NCBI GenBank assembly: GCA_921293015.1 | Contig: OV121081.1 | Coordinates: 45,967,877 to 46,031,876, forward strand | Reading direction: 5' to 3' | DNA: 64,000 nucleotides | Origin: Phorcus lineatus | Taxonomy: Eukaryota; Mollusca; Gastropoda; Trochida; Trochidae | Part shown: piece by piece, positions 24,836-35,939 of the stretch | How the letters are laid out: each line of letters opens with the position of its first letter | How positions within the stretch are numbered: the stretch's first letter is position 1 | Program-made: the position numbers and the translations under genes | The notes under the pieces: generated by a model | Seen by the model: the letters and a program-made list of their open reading frames with translations, nothing else | Database searches by the model: none | Told to the model about the DNA's origin: nothing

Positions 24836-25720
24836 AAACATGAGTTCACACCCGAACACGTTCGGTTTAAATGTCACCATATGTGTAAGGAAGTTTTTTT
24901 ATAACCTAGCGGTTTTTTTTCCGAAATCGACTATAACTAGTAAACACCCTCGATAAGCGAAATCCCAATGGCCACATGCAATGACTAACCTAAGAGAGAG
25001 AAACAGAAAAATCTAAAATTAACGGTGCGAGATTACTGTCACGGGTTGACAAACCACAGCATAGCGTTAAGTTAAGAATCGTCACGATCCTTGCAAATTC
25101 GATGATAAAATAAGCTAAATGCGCACAAGAACTTTGTTACGGAAATATTTGACATGTTAACGGTTCGAGCCAATGGCCCATGTTAGTGTGGTATAGCGAG
25201 ACCACCTGCCTTACTCGGCTTAGCCGGACGTTTTTAGAATCATCAGATAAAAATTAGACTCAAGCTAGAGATGGACAGGTTAAAGGGTAGAGTGCTTGCA
25301 TGACTTACCGTGGACGGTGTTCTGTTCCAACCCGCAGCACCATCCGAAATTCAAGACATTTGGACTGGGCGATCCCCACACCTTCCCCACTCGGCAGAGA
25401 GTTATACTGACCTAGTTCAGCGCGAGCTTCTGACCTACATCTATGCTGGACCGATGAATATATCCCACTGCCTACATCGGCAAATATTCTACGATTATTG
25501 GTTGCTTAGATCTTAGATTCTTGGCTCCGGAGCGAGTGGCAGGGATTGGTCGCAGGCGTGCGTTATGATAATTGAAGATGGGCAATGGTTCCGTATAAAG
25601 ATCAGCGATGCAGAACGGAAAGCGTGTATATTGCTTCCGCGTTCTATTACTAACAGCGGTGTAATCGGCACTGCACGGTAATCGTTACTTGGCCATTGTA
25701 ATCGTGCAGTTGAACCGTTT
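24836..25720. promoter_or_regulatory. CpG-rich block; candidate promoter / first exon (minus strand favoured)
   Basis: The composition shifts sharply to many CpGs from about 24850 (a CCGAACACGTTCGG palindrome) to about 25700. At 25303-25309 the minus strand reads CACG|GTAAGT, a perfect match to the U1-complementary donor hexamer. It directly follows a CpG-rich, stop-poor stretch on the minus strand (25310-25480). A plus-strand frame (25304-25516) is also open for about 70 codons, with a non-repetitive, mixed-charge translation but no recognised domain and no clear acceptor. The simplest reading is an unmethylated promoter plus a 5' untranslated or short coding first exon of a minus-strand gene extending towards lower coordinates. 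A regulatory island is the alternative. Confidence 0.35.
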
Positions 25721-27945
25721 TTGTATGGTGTTAACTTAAATGTAAACCGATATGGTGATTATTTAAATATAAAAAATCAATTAGATTTCCACGCCATTCA
25801 CGAAGTTTGGATTATGATTTAATCCGTTTCCTATGGCTTGCTATACAGTTTGTTTGACAAAAAATACCGCACCACTGCATTGGAATTGTGCATATGAAAC
25901 ATTTTCTCAAAAGATTTAATTAACAATCAACATGATATGGTTATTATCTTAATATAAAAACAGCGAAAATATATTCACACGCAATTATTTATCGATTGTC
26001 TGATTGCGATGATTTTATGTTTTCGTATTAATGTTAATTGTTTATGTTTATATATGTTAATGGATAGTGTTGTGCCTATAACTATCAGTACGAGTTATGA
26101 AATAAACAACCTTTGGACTTAAAAAACAACAAATTAATAAAATTAACAAAATAATGTTTAAAATCAATTTTGGCTTATTCAAAATACTATCTCGAAATCT
26201 TAGAGATCTTCTCTTTACCAACTGGGCTATGATCTTTTGCTTTAAAAAAAAAAAAAAAAAATCTTTCTAGATATGCGTGTAGATAAAATGAAAATCACGT
26301 ATAAGCTTTGAAACGTTGCGTTTATTTGCGTCCTACTAGTTTATATGCACGCATTACCGACCTTCATATGGCATTATATCAATCGTTGTTTGTCTTTTTA
26401 TGTATGTATGTTTTTCACTATGTATACACACACCTAAATAACCACCTTTCTTACCTGCAATTGCCAAAAAAGTAATATTTTATTTTCATAAAATAAAAAG
26501 AGAAATGTTTTTAATGCTATATGAAGGTAAAAGTCACCTTCTGGTCACAATAAAACCTTTTTATCTTTAGAGATTTTCTGTACATTACCTTTTTATGTTC
26601 GACGTTTACTATTCGTATGTCGTATTTTATAACATTGTATGGCTCTCCAATTTTTAACGAATGTTAGTTTTTGCACAATTAGGTCCTTTGAGCTCACCAT
26701 ATACCTACATACGGGGAAAAATAACGGAACAAATGAGATATTTACATAGATATAGAATATACAAGCAATAACTACTAATGACAGGCTAGATAGTTCCTTA
26801 TAGTTACCAATTAGCATCTTCCGCAATCTGATTAATTTAACAATTTCTGAAGTAGAGCTTATTAAATTTTCCTTTTCTGACATCACAATTACTTAATTAA
26901 ACATTTGTATTTATTTCAAACCACAAACATCAAAGCTTTTTCAAAGCATATTTATCAAACCGCCGTGGTAAATAAAGCTTATTTGTAAAATAAATAAGAT
27001 GAAACTAGATATGGATATGTACATTTTAAAATAATAAATGATAATCCATTGGTTCCATGACACCAGCTATATAAATAAACTAAATAAACTAAGTATATAG
27101 AACTTACTTTGTTCGTATTTCCTTTTTATTTGTTCCTTGTTTAGCTGAATACGCTAGAGTTTAAATAATTATATTGTTGGAAGCAGAATAAAACAAATTA
27201 TCGTCATGCATGGTTGTGACATTTATGACTGTTGATATATTATGATTCATGACGGAAAGTGTAAATATCTGATGATGACAATCATTTTCATGTAAATAAT
27301 TTCCATTATGCTTTGAAATTATTTCAAATGGCTCTACTTAGTTTAAATAAATGCACATAATGTCATTTTAATGTTCATATCGCCATGCACCGGCAAATGT
27401 CAAACGCTAAGTATAACTGAAAGATATTGTAATGTCTGTCTTGTAATATTTGAGTGTCAAAAATGTGAGGAACAGTAAAAAAATATCCATATGATTGATA
27501 CGAATTTCGTTATAACTTACTTTGTCTAGATTATTTGACATACTTACGCGTCCTTCTTCACATTAATATCTAAACACACGAATGTTTAAGAAATCCAACA
27601 TATCTACCATTAAGGAATACGGTGTTCCTATTAGTGGTTAATGAATTGAATCGATGTGTTGAAGAAATCTGAATATTCCCATATAAATCCTTAATCCAAA
27701 ATTAACAGTTGTTAATGAGATATAAATATCGATTATTTTGTTTCAAAGTCTTCCGGGGTGATAAGGATATTCTTATGTGAAAACTCGCAGAACATTCTAT
27801 AAAATGTTTAGTCTACATGCGTTTAAAAATATCAAAATAACAATTACAACCGTTGGTAAAATAACATCAACTACTAAGTATATGAAATTTTGAATATGAC
27901 ACGTATATATTTTTTGACATTTTATTGAAAATAATTTTTTTAAAT
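25721..27945. other. A+T-rich non-coding stretch with an 18-A run
   Basis: An uninterrupted run of 18 A at 26244-26261. Just before it, on the minus strand at 26218-26229, lies TAGCCCAGTTGG, an exact fit to the tRNA A-box consensus, but no B-box or foldable cloverleaf follows. No gene seen. A 97-codon minus frame (26593-26886) has no domain. Confidence 0.45.
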
Positions 27946-27947
27946 TT

Positions 27948-28325
27948 ACATGTGAGTAAAGTATTTTTGGGCGTTAAACGCATTCATTTCCTGAAAAAAA
28001 TAAATCGATAAAACACTTTGGTTATATAAGACATAATAGGTAAATTTTCATAAATGTACCTGTGTGTTAAAGTCACCTTCAGTATGAGAATAGAGAGAGT
28101 GGGACAACTAAACGAAAACGAAAACACCCTTAATGTACATGTGATTAAACTATGCTTGAGTGACATCACGCATATGTGTCTTTAAAAACCGAAGCGATAA
28201 CAGCTTTTGGTATCATAAGACACACTAATTAGGTGACTTTTCACACACATGTATATATGTGCTAAAGTCACATCCAGTAAGAGAATAAACACCCTGTTAC
28301 CAAAACAACAAAACCCTTATTTATC
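27948..28325 (+). repeat. Diverged tandem duplication, period 195 bp
   Basis: Two copies aligned through TACATGTGAGTAAA / TACATGTGATTAAA, ATAAGACATAATAGGT / ATAAGACACACTAATTAGGT, GTGTTAAAGTCACCTTCAGT (28064) / GTGCTAAAGTCACATCCAGT (28259), GAGAATA and AACAC-CCTT. Clear but old. Confidence 0.85.
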
Positions 28326-28329
28326 TACA

Positions 28330-28385
28330 TACAGATACAATAAAGAAGTTGATTATCCATAAAATTCCTTGTTGTCCTTACATAC
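28330..28385 (+). mobile_element. Short element tail shared with 45.7 kb
   Basis: ACAATAAAGAAGTTG at 28337-28351, followed by ATTATCCATAAAAT, matches ACAATAAAGAAGTTG at 45714-45728 followed by TTATCCAGAAAAT. The copy at 45.7 kb carries a CTGATGA-hairpin-AAAC motif upstream and this one does not, so it looks like a truncated terminal piece of the same retroelement-like family. Confidence 0.45.
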
Positions 28386-28429
28386 AGGTAGACTTTTTTC
28401 AGTGAATGTAACGCAAGAGTATATGTTTA

Positions 28430-28690
28430 CCTACCTCTTAGCGCGCCAGAAGATCGGTAGAGGACTTGTTAGCGAAGGTCTCGCACGGACAGGCCGTGAG
28501 TAAAGTGCGACGCTGTGACTCTATTCTTTCTCGCGCGCTGGTCGACCCCACCCTGCCCTGTCCCCCCTTTGAGGTCCACCCAGTATCTACCCCTCCCCAT
28601 ACCCCTTCTGCCCCTCATTGGTCCACTCGCCTTGTCCGTTGGCAGTCCACCCGCTTGTTTATAAGCGTCGTATTCAAATTGTTGGTTTAA
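28430..28690 (+). promoter_or_regulatory. CpG-rich candidate promoter
   Basis: About 13 CpGs fall within 28440-28560 (GCGCGCC, CTCGCGCGCTGG, GTGCGACGC), followed by a C-rich stretch, a reverse CCAAT box (ATTGGT at about 28617) and a TATA-like TTTATAAG at about 28657, before the sequence returns to A+T-rich at 28690. Box order and spacing would suit initiation on the plus strand near 28.69 kb. GCC|GTGAGT at about 28495 could be a weak donor. The 74-codon plus frame (28466-28690) shows no domain. Promoter assignment is inference. Confidence 0.35.
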
Positions 28691-29329
28691 CGACCTTTAG
28701 TCTCCTGAAACTTATTTTTAAAAAGTAATAAACGTCCAATTTTCAGCTGGCCCCTGAATAAATTTTACGTGATTTGTATTGACTTAGATTTGATGCTTCT
28801 TTTTATGGTGACGAGGAGATTCATAATTTCGGGAAGTTTTAAATCCAAGTAGTAAAATCGCCTATTAAAGTTTATGTAATTGGTATGTTTCTGTATATAG
28901 AATCTTGACATACAGGTTTTTTCCTTTTGAAAGCACGATTTTATTAGTAATATTACCAAGACTTCAATTATCATTAACATCTTTGTCATACTTTAGAGAA
29001 AACATTTCTATCCACTATCCAAATCATATGAACATCGCTATCAAGTGTGCTTATCACATTCAAGCTGTGCATCAAGTATTTTTTATCAACATCTTTAGTG
29101 CATCATCTGTTTTCAAATTGATAGAAAGGGGCATAAGAAACCCTCTAACCGTACATTAACAAACCATTCTAAATCAATTACAAAAGCATAAATACCGCTT
29201 TCAAAAAATGTAAAACTGCATGCTTGAGAAAACATATGACCTATATATCTTCTTATTACTCTCTATGATCCAAAGGTATGACACATAGTAATGCAATTGA
29301 TGTTCAAAATCCGCTTGACCGATGACCTC
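28691..29329. other. A+T-rich non-coding stretch
   Basis: Overlapping plus and minus frames (28905-29159, 28765-28989) without domains. Nothing else supported. Confidence 0.4.
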
Positions 29330-29515
29330 AAGTGACCGCAGCCGGCCAGCCACTCACAAAGCTTATGGCCAGAAGCGTGCGCTTTACGTGCGCTTCGGTT
29401 ATACATGGGGATGTAGATAATTCAAACATATCTATTCACTGAAAAAAACCCATAATCCATGTATGGGTTGGCCAACAAGCACCGAAGTGCTTGTTTCAAG
29501 GCCGCTCCAATACAA
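29330..29515. repeat. Hairpin-rich block
   Basis: Three short inverted repeats in a row: GAAGCG...CGCTTC (about 29381-29405, extendable with wobble pairs), CCCATAATCCATGTATGGG, and CAAGCACCGAAGTGCTTG (a 7-bp stem with a CGAA loop). G+C and CpG content are higher than the flanks. It may be a degenerate small transposon or a structured regulatory element. Confidence 0.45.
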
Positions 29516-30107
29516 TCATATTTGAGTAAATATATGCAAATGAATATAATCCAATTACGCATGTATGACTAGTAATTTAGCTTCAATGATACAGGAATAT
29601 CATTTTGTTTGTTTGGCAGTCGATGTATATATAGAAGTGCTTACGTACTATCAAATTAATTAAATTTCATAACACAACGATTTAACAATTTATTTGAATC
29701 ACTGCTTGTAAGCGACGCTCATACGTACTTATGAAGTTTCAAATCGATTAGAATAGATTTTGGTAATGTAGATAAACAGATACATTTTATTTAAAATATA
29801 TACATGATTCAATTATTCTCTCAACATTACATATAGTCTAAAGTCAAATTTTCCTTTTATTGATAGAGTCAAAAGCCGAAAACTGTAATTGCATTTCTAT
29901 GTTCAGACATTTGTGTCCGATTTTTAATTTACTTCAAACGTATTTATCATTTCTAAAATATTAAAAAGGTACACCCAACTCTAATTTTGTACATACAATA
30001 ATACTTTGACTAACGATTTTGGTTGGCAATGTTTGTTGACTTATTAACTATTTACTATTTCTATATATAAAGGCACATTCCAACTGCATAGGTTGAGAAG
30101 TAGAAAA
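29516..30107. other. A+T-rich non-coding stretch
   Basis: Nothing supported. Confidence 0.45.
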
Positions 30108-30345
30108 CTATTTACGTTCACATGTAAAACATATTTACGTTCACATGTAATACATATTTACGTTCACATGTAATACATATTTACGTTCACATGTAATACA
30201 TATTTACGTTCACATGTAATACATATTTACGTTCACATGTAATACGTATATACGTTCACATGTAATACATATTTACGTTCACATGTAATACATATATACG
30301 ATCACATGTAATACATATTTACGTTCACATGTAATACACGTAAAG
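30108..30345 (+). repeat. 23-bp satellite, 10 near-identical copies
   Basis: Unit ATATTTACGTTCACATGTAA + TAC, with the ACGTTCACATGT core starting at 30114, 30137, 30160, 30183, 30206, 30229, 30252, 30275, 30298 and 30321, exactly 23 bp apart every time. Only a few substitutions are present (for example CGATCAC in copy 9), so the array is young or well homogenised. TTCACATGTAA contains an E-box-like CACATG. Confidence 0.97.
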
Positions 30346-32799
30346 CTTTTGAAGGATGAAAACATTAAATTTTTAAAATATGATCCAAAGAAAATAATTT
30401 TTCAAAATATCCCACTAACGGAGAGGCAAAATAACCATACGTTAAACATACGACTCCATCTTACACAACACAATATCAGGTGTGTGATCTTCTACAAAGA
30501 ATGAAAACTAATACTTTTCGCCGATTCTAACACCAGGCTTATAGATTTTAATCAAATTTGACTTCGTATCATTAGTCAGTTTGAAATCTTATAGCAATTA
30601 ACACGCGAGTCGATAATTTCAACATATTTAGAAATCGATTATGCAGAGACTAAGATCTTATCGTGGGTTTTGATTTAATTTACATTAAAATAATAGAATG
30701 TGCTGTAACGTTAACGTTATATCCATTGTACGTACAGTTGACTTGTTTAAAAAACAACACGTTTGTTAACACGCCCCTGATCAAATAACCTGATCTCTTT
30801 TTAAGTAGATTGTTTGATGAAAACTTTTTCTTTAAAACAAATCCTGTTTCCTGAAAGTCACGCGTTTACATCATATGCTTCCAAGAATAGTACTGTGTGT
30901 TTACATATATTGACAATATTTGTGTAAAAAGTTAGATACTACATATAACAAGAGCACATTTTGATAGAATATTATTCAATTTATTGTACATCGATATGTT
31001 GCAGACATATTCTCACTGCAGGAATTGCTGAAAAGTCTATCTTGAAAAAATTATATTTATATAGATAGTTGTTTTTACATTGTTGAACGGGTTTAAGTTG
31101 TAACTGCAAATCGTATAATGAAAACGGGCCTTAAAATGATCTTATATGTACATAACTGTCGCCTATAAACATTTGTTTTCTTCAGATGAAAAATATTATG
31201 CATATATCATAACATTAAGGGACCTAAATTGACCAAGAAAGATCTCTCTTTTTTTCTTATATACAATATAATAAAGAACACTGTAAATTGTATACAAAAT
31301 ATTTTTCATATTAATTCTATAAACTTAGAAAGACACGAACTTCCAACCATATACCAAAAATGATTTCAAGCTCAGAAAGATTTGTACATGATCTCCCGAT
31401 TAAATTTGAAATACAATGACTTGAGTATGATGAATTTTATTCGATCGTGTCATGCATGCCCTTTAATCATGCCCAAAAGGAATAAAACCAAAATCACTGA
31501 AATGGAATATACTTCAAGCGAATTCTGCTGAATATGATATATTATATATTTTATATAGACTTACACCTATTTTCAGCCAAAACACGTATTGAGTACATGA
31601 ATAAAGTATATCCGTAGAAGATTATGGTCCCTCATAAAGCATAATAAGTAAGTCCTGACCTTTGATGCTGTGATTGTCAACATGAAACGACACATGAATG
31701 TAGGGACTGTAAATATGTGCATTAATGATCTTTATACATGAATCATTTCCAAGTAAAGCCAATAATTACCTCCTTCTCGATACGAGGTCGCCTAGGTGAT
31801 AAAAGTCGTAACATTACCCTAGAAAAATAATCAAAGTAGCCTTTTTAAGTGGATAATTTTTAACAAGGTTGGTTACTGAGGCACTGAAAAAGATTCATTC
31901 GGTGTTACTGAGAAGTTATCTACTTGTGTTTGAATCTTTACCTGTGGCCATCGTTATCCAACAATAAAACTAGTCAAATATTAATACATTTATAAAAGTA
32001 AAATTGACGAGGAACTCTACTATGCTTTACAAGAATACAATCGAAGCTATGTTAAATTTAAGTCTAAAATATCGAAAGTTTACCTTTTGAAAATTAAGTT
32101 AATTTAGATACCGATCATCGCTAGTTAAGTATTTAATTTAAAATTCTTCGAGAATATATTCATAATGTTGTTAGTGAAACCAGAGATGGATAAATTAATG
32201 AGCATAGGGCTGGATTGATAATGTTGCATTATTCTTATACATGTGATCATTGATGGTACTGTTGATTTATTGCTCACTCAGTTGATGAAGCTGTAAATTG
32301 TTTTTATCAACGATAAGAAAAACGCGGTTTATCAGGCAATGGTAGTTTCTAGGGTGGGTAGATATCTATGATATGCCTCAATAGTAAGACTACTCAACAC
32401 ACGAAAGTTCTCAAGCAATGAATGGGATGTGAGGGCATTCTAGACTACTAAACCACTCACCCACTACCTTTGTGCCGACAATGGGATCAAATAATATATA
32501 TATTGCATACCAATGCATGTAATGGTATGAATATTGTAATGATGTTTTAAATTGATAGGCTGAAATACCTATCTAAAATGCCACTCAAAGAAGTTATCTT
32601 AAAGAATTATACTCTTTACAAATGTATAGTATTACTTAACACATATACAAAAGTGCATGAAATAAAAATCACATTACTATATACTGTTACTTTTCTATTG
32701 ATGATCTGACATAATACAAAAACTTCTCTATGATTAGTTAGATGTTACCAAAACCAAACTATATTTGCATACACAAATGGAAAAAAGGACAAAACATTC
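30346..32799. other. A+T-rich non-coding stretch
   Basis: No repeat array or gene. A small higher-complexity patch near 31770-31810 (TCGATACGAGGTCGCCTAGG) and another near 32340-32470 (AACCACTCACCCACTACC at its end, slightly SINE-tail-like) are the only departures. Confidence 0.45.
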
Positions 32800-33640
32800 C
32801 TTAAGCATTATAATGTTAAACAATACAAAAACGTTAGAAAAAAATATATTGTTACAAAATTAATACATGCATAGTCTGATTTCTCAGGCACCACAATAAT
32901 ACAATATTGACAAAAATAAATTAATCAATATTATTTAAAAAATATGTTTAAAGATTTGTGACACAAATATCATAACATAAGTGTACATTTACACACAAAA
33001 ATGTTGATACTATAAGACATAAGACGTTATCAACATAAGAGTCTATACGGGTTTGAAAAAAATATTACCAAATTAGACAGCGAGTGCTATGGCAGCTTAT
33101 TAAATGAACACATAAGATAAACATTACTAACAGCAAATTGAAAACAAAGAAAGTTAAAAAATGAAATTGTGCTGTATATCAATAGTGTAAATTTTTAAAC
33201 ACGAAAATGATACAATGTTGACTATGCATATATTGTCATTATAGTAAAAGAATATAGATTTAAAGCAATTGTGCTAAAGAATAATTATTACATTTTGAAA
33301 AGATATCACAGACATGAGGACACGATATTGACAATGAATATCAATATACAATTCCTTTGATATCACACACTTGTACATGTGCCACTGTAGATAGCAAGTG
33401 TTTGTTAAAATAACAAATAAAAAAACTTAGAAATGAAACAGAAACTGAAAACAAATGTTTTTTAAGCTTTAGGAAGCAAAACAATTCCGAGCCCCCAAAA
33501 ACAAAACAAAAACAAAAAACAATTTAAAAAATTGTGCAACATATCACTAGAGTACATTCGAGAAACCAAAATGATGATACAATATTGACAATGCAAATAT
33601 CTATATTTAAGTCCATAAACATCTAACATTTTACCAATGT
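32800..33640 (+). repeat. Irregular degenerate repeats around GATACAATATTGACAATG
   Basis: The anchor AATGATACAATATTGACAATG-like phrase occurs near 32889, 33206, 33320 and 33570. Longer similarity joins about 33165-33235 with about 33530-33600 (ATTGTGC, ATATCA, TAG-GTA, ACGAAAATGATACAATGTTGAC), and a third weaker member lies near 32960. This is an old, irregular array. An A/C-rich run (AACAAAACAAAAACAAAAAA) lies at 33500-33520. Confidence 0.5.
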
Positions 33641-33689
33641 TTACTGCAATTTCAAGTTCTGTGGTAGCGTGAACACGTGCTGTAAATCA

Positions 33690-33900
33690 AGCTTGAAACT
33701 TCATACAGCGTAAATCCGGAGCCTCGAGCCGATGGTATGGTTGCATGCAGCGACTGACCGCTTACTTCTTTCATTATCGATCGAGTCCAATACTGTACAA
33801 CAGCTGACCGACTGACGTGCTGACCACTTTGAAGCCAAAGAATATCTGGGTTGATTTATTTTGCGTTCACTTGACCCATGCGTCATACTCTGTCAGTTTG
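33690..33900. promoter_or_regulatory. Candidate conserved non-coding island 8
   Basis: CpG-containing block: AAATCCGGAGCCTCGAGCCG, CAGCGACTGACCGC, TTATCGATCGAG, CAGCTGACCGACTGACGTGC. A minus frame of 61 codons is open (33701-33886) without a domain. Repeated GACTGACC/GCTGACCGACTG words. Regulatory or exonic, undecided. Confidence 0.27.
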
Positions 33901-35939
33901 ATCGGCAAGATGTGCTTCGAGAAAAAACAAGTTCTCTTGGGTCATGTTTTTTTCTTTTGAAGTTTAGATATTGTTTTTTTGTGCTTAGTAATGTTGTAAG
34001 GTAGATTCTATATAAAAAAATAGGTTTGAAAAAAATGATTTCTACTTAATTCTGAATAGTCAGTGTACACAATTCATTTTGTATGTATTATAAGAAAATG
34101 TTTTTTTGTCTCCTTGACGATGTAGTATGTTGTTTTCATTTAAAAGTTCTTTTTATACCAAGGAATGGTTTGGTTTTTACGAAGTCATTTTTCAAGAATA
34201 TTGTCTTAATTTCACTCTTTGTGGTATTGTTTTTCTTGAAAAGCTTGAATATGTAATGGTCATTGAAAACAATTCCCCTTGCAAGAAAACATAGTTTAAT
34301 TATGCTTAGTCGATTTGGTAGGTAAAATTCATTATTTAATTGTTTGCGGAATGTTTTATCTTGAAAATAGGAAATAGCCATGCCAATCATGCATTATGCT
34401 AGCTAAGTTGGTTAGACATTTGAACTATATTGCACAATCGTGTTTCTGTTTATTTCTCTGTCAGTCTTATATGTTATATGTCATTGATACTTAAAACCAT
34501 TTTGTTTTCATTTGAGTTTGATATCTGTTTGTGGAATTCGTATCGTTCAATATTTATGACACAGCAAATAAACCCAGTGCATATTTCATATAAAGTTTTA
34601 TCTCCAAACTTTGTTAAGTTACCGTGCCTTTCCTTGCAATCATTGAAAATGTTCATTATTTTGATTTTTTTTAAAATATATAAACTGAACTTGTCATACA
34701 ATTTACGTCTGATGATGCTATGTAATGTAATAAATGTAATGTTTTTATTGTCAACTGATAGGTTGTTTATTTGTTAAGCTGTAAACAATCAAGATTTGTC
34801 AACAGAAAAAATCCACTGTACTTTGTATTTCAACGTATTGGCGAAGTAACGAGATTAAAAAATATGTATTGATATCCAAATATCTTTTAATCCATATAAT
34901 TCATTCATATATGTACGTAGTCTTCTGATGAGAACAAAACGAATAAATGGTATATTCTAATAGGAAGTTTTGGATATACATGTATCTAAAAGCTATCGAC
35001 AAATATTTGTACCATAGATAGTGACCATTTATTTTTCAAAACAATGTATTAATTCCCTTCACAGAATCTGATCTTTTGTTATTTACACTGTATTAACGGA
35101 AAACTAAACAAAGACTAAAGGCTAAATATGTATTCATCGAAGAATAAATAAACGAAAGGGAAATCAAAATGCATTGTTAAAGCAATTAATATAAATATGT
35201 TGGAAGTGATAAAAATAAAAATGTGATTCACCATTTGTTTAATACAAGAAGAAAGACATGACATAACTTATTTATGGAATTTCCTTCCAGATATAATATA
35301 CATCCCATACATCTGCAAAACGATTTCAAAGGAAATACAACCACCTAGTAGTGTTGTTTTTTTAACTATCATTTGTTAAAAGCTATATTTCACGAAAATA
35401 ATGAATGCATGTTTTATAGCTCGAATTTCAGCTTTATAATATCATTATTCAATTTGTTATAAACATTTGACAGTACTGGCCAAAAAAGCGCAGTAGTATG
35501 AGTCATTTCTGAGGAAAAGTAACCCTATTTCAAAATGTAGGCTTTGAAAACGGTTAACACTCTCAGTTACCAAGTACACAATAATCCAATCATTTACACT
35601 ACATTAACCCTGACGAAACATTGTTACTCAAATAACAAATTATATCTATAAGAACATGTACTTTCTAAAAGGTTAATAAGAATAAAGTGGAATTTGTATA
35701 TGATTATCGCTCGGTGCATTCAGATGATCATTTTGAAACATTATTGAAATATATTTCTTTCACGAGAAAAAAATGAGTACATGCTACACAATTTAGACCA
35801 CCCTCTCCCTATTGGTCACGAATATTGAATACGGTTTATGATTTGGTAAGAGACTTTGTCTTCAACCAATTTGAAAAGTAAAACGCATTTACCGGAAATC
35901 TATTAAAAAACCCCAAATGATAACCAAAATTAAACCCAG
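33901..35939. other. A+T-rich non-coding stretch
   Basis: Open frames on both strands between 34136 and 34777 (84 and 75 codons minus, 115 codons plus) overlap each other and are built of A/T-driven residues (K, N, I, F, L). No domain recognised. Confidence 0.4.

Noticed and set aside
30108-30345. CRISPR-like array
   Set aside because: The 23-bp units directly abut each other with no spacers.
34136-34777. Opposing open frames of 84, 75 and 115 codons that look like a decayed gene
   Set aside because: The minus frames are out of phase with each other, the plus frame overlaps them, and residues are those expected from A+T-rich DNA. No family similarity that I can name.
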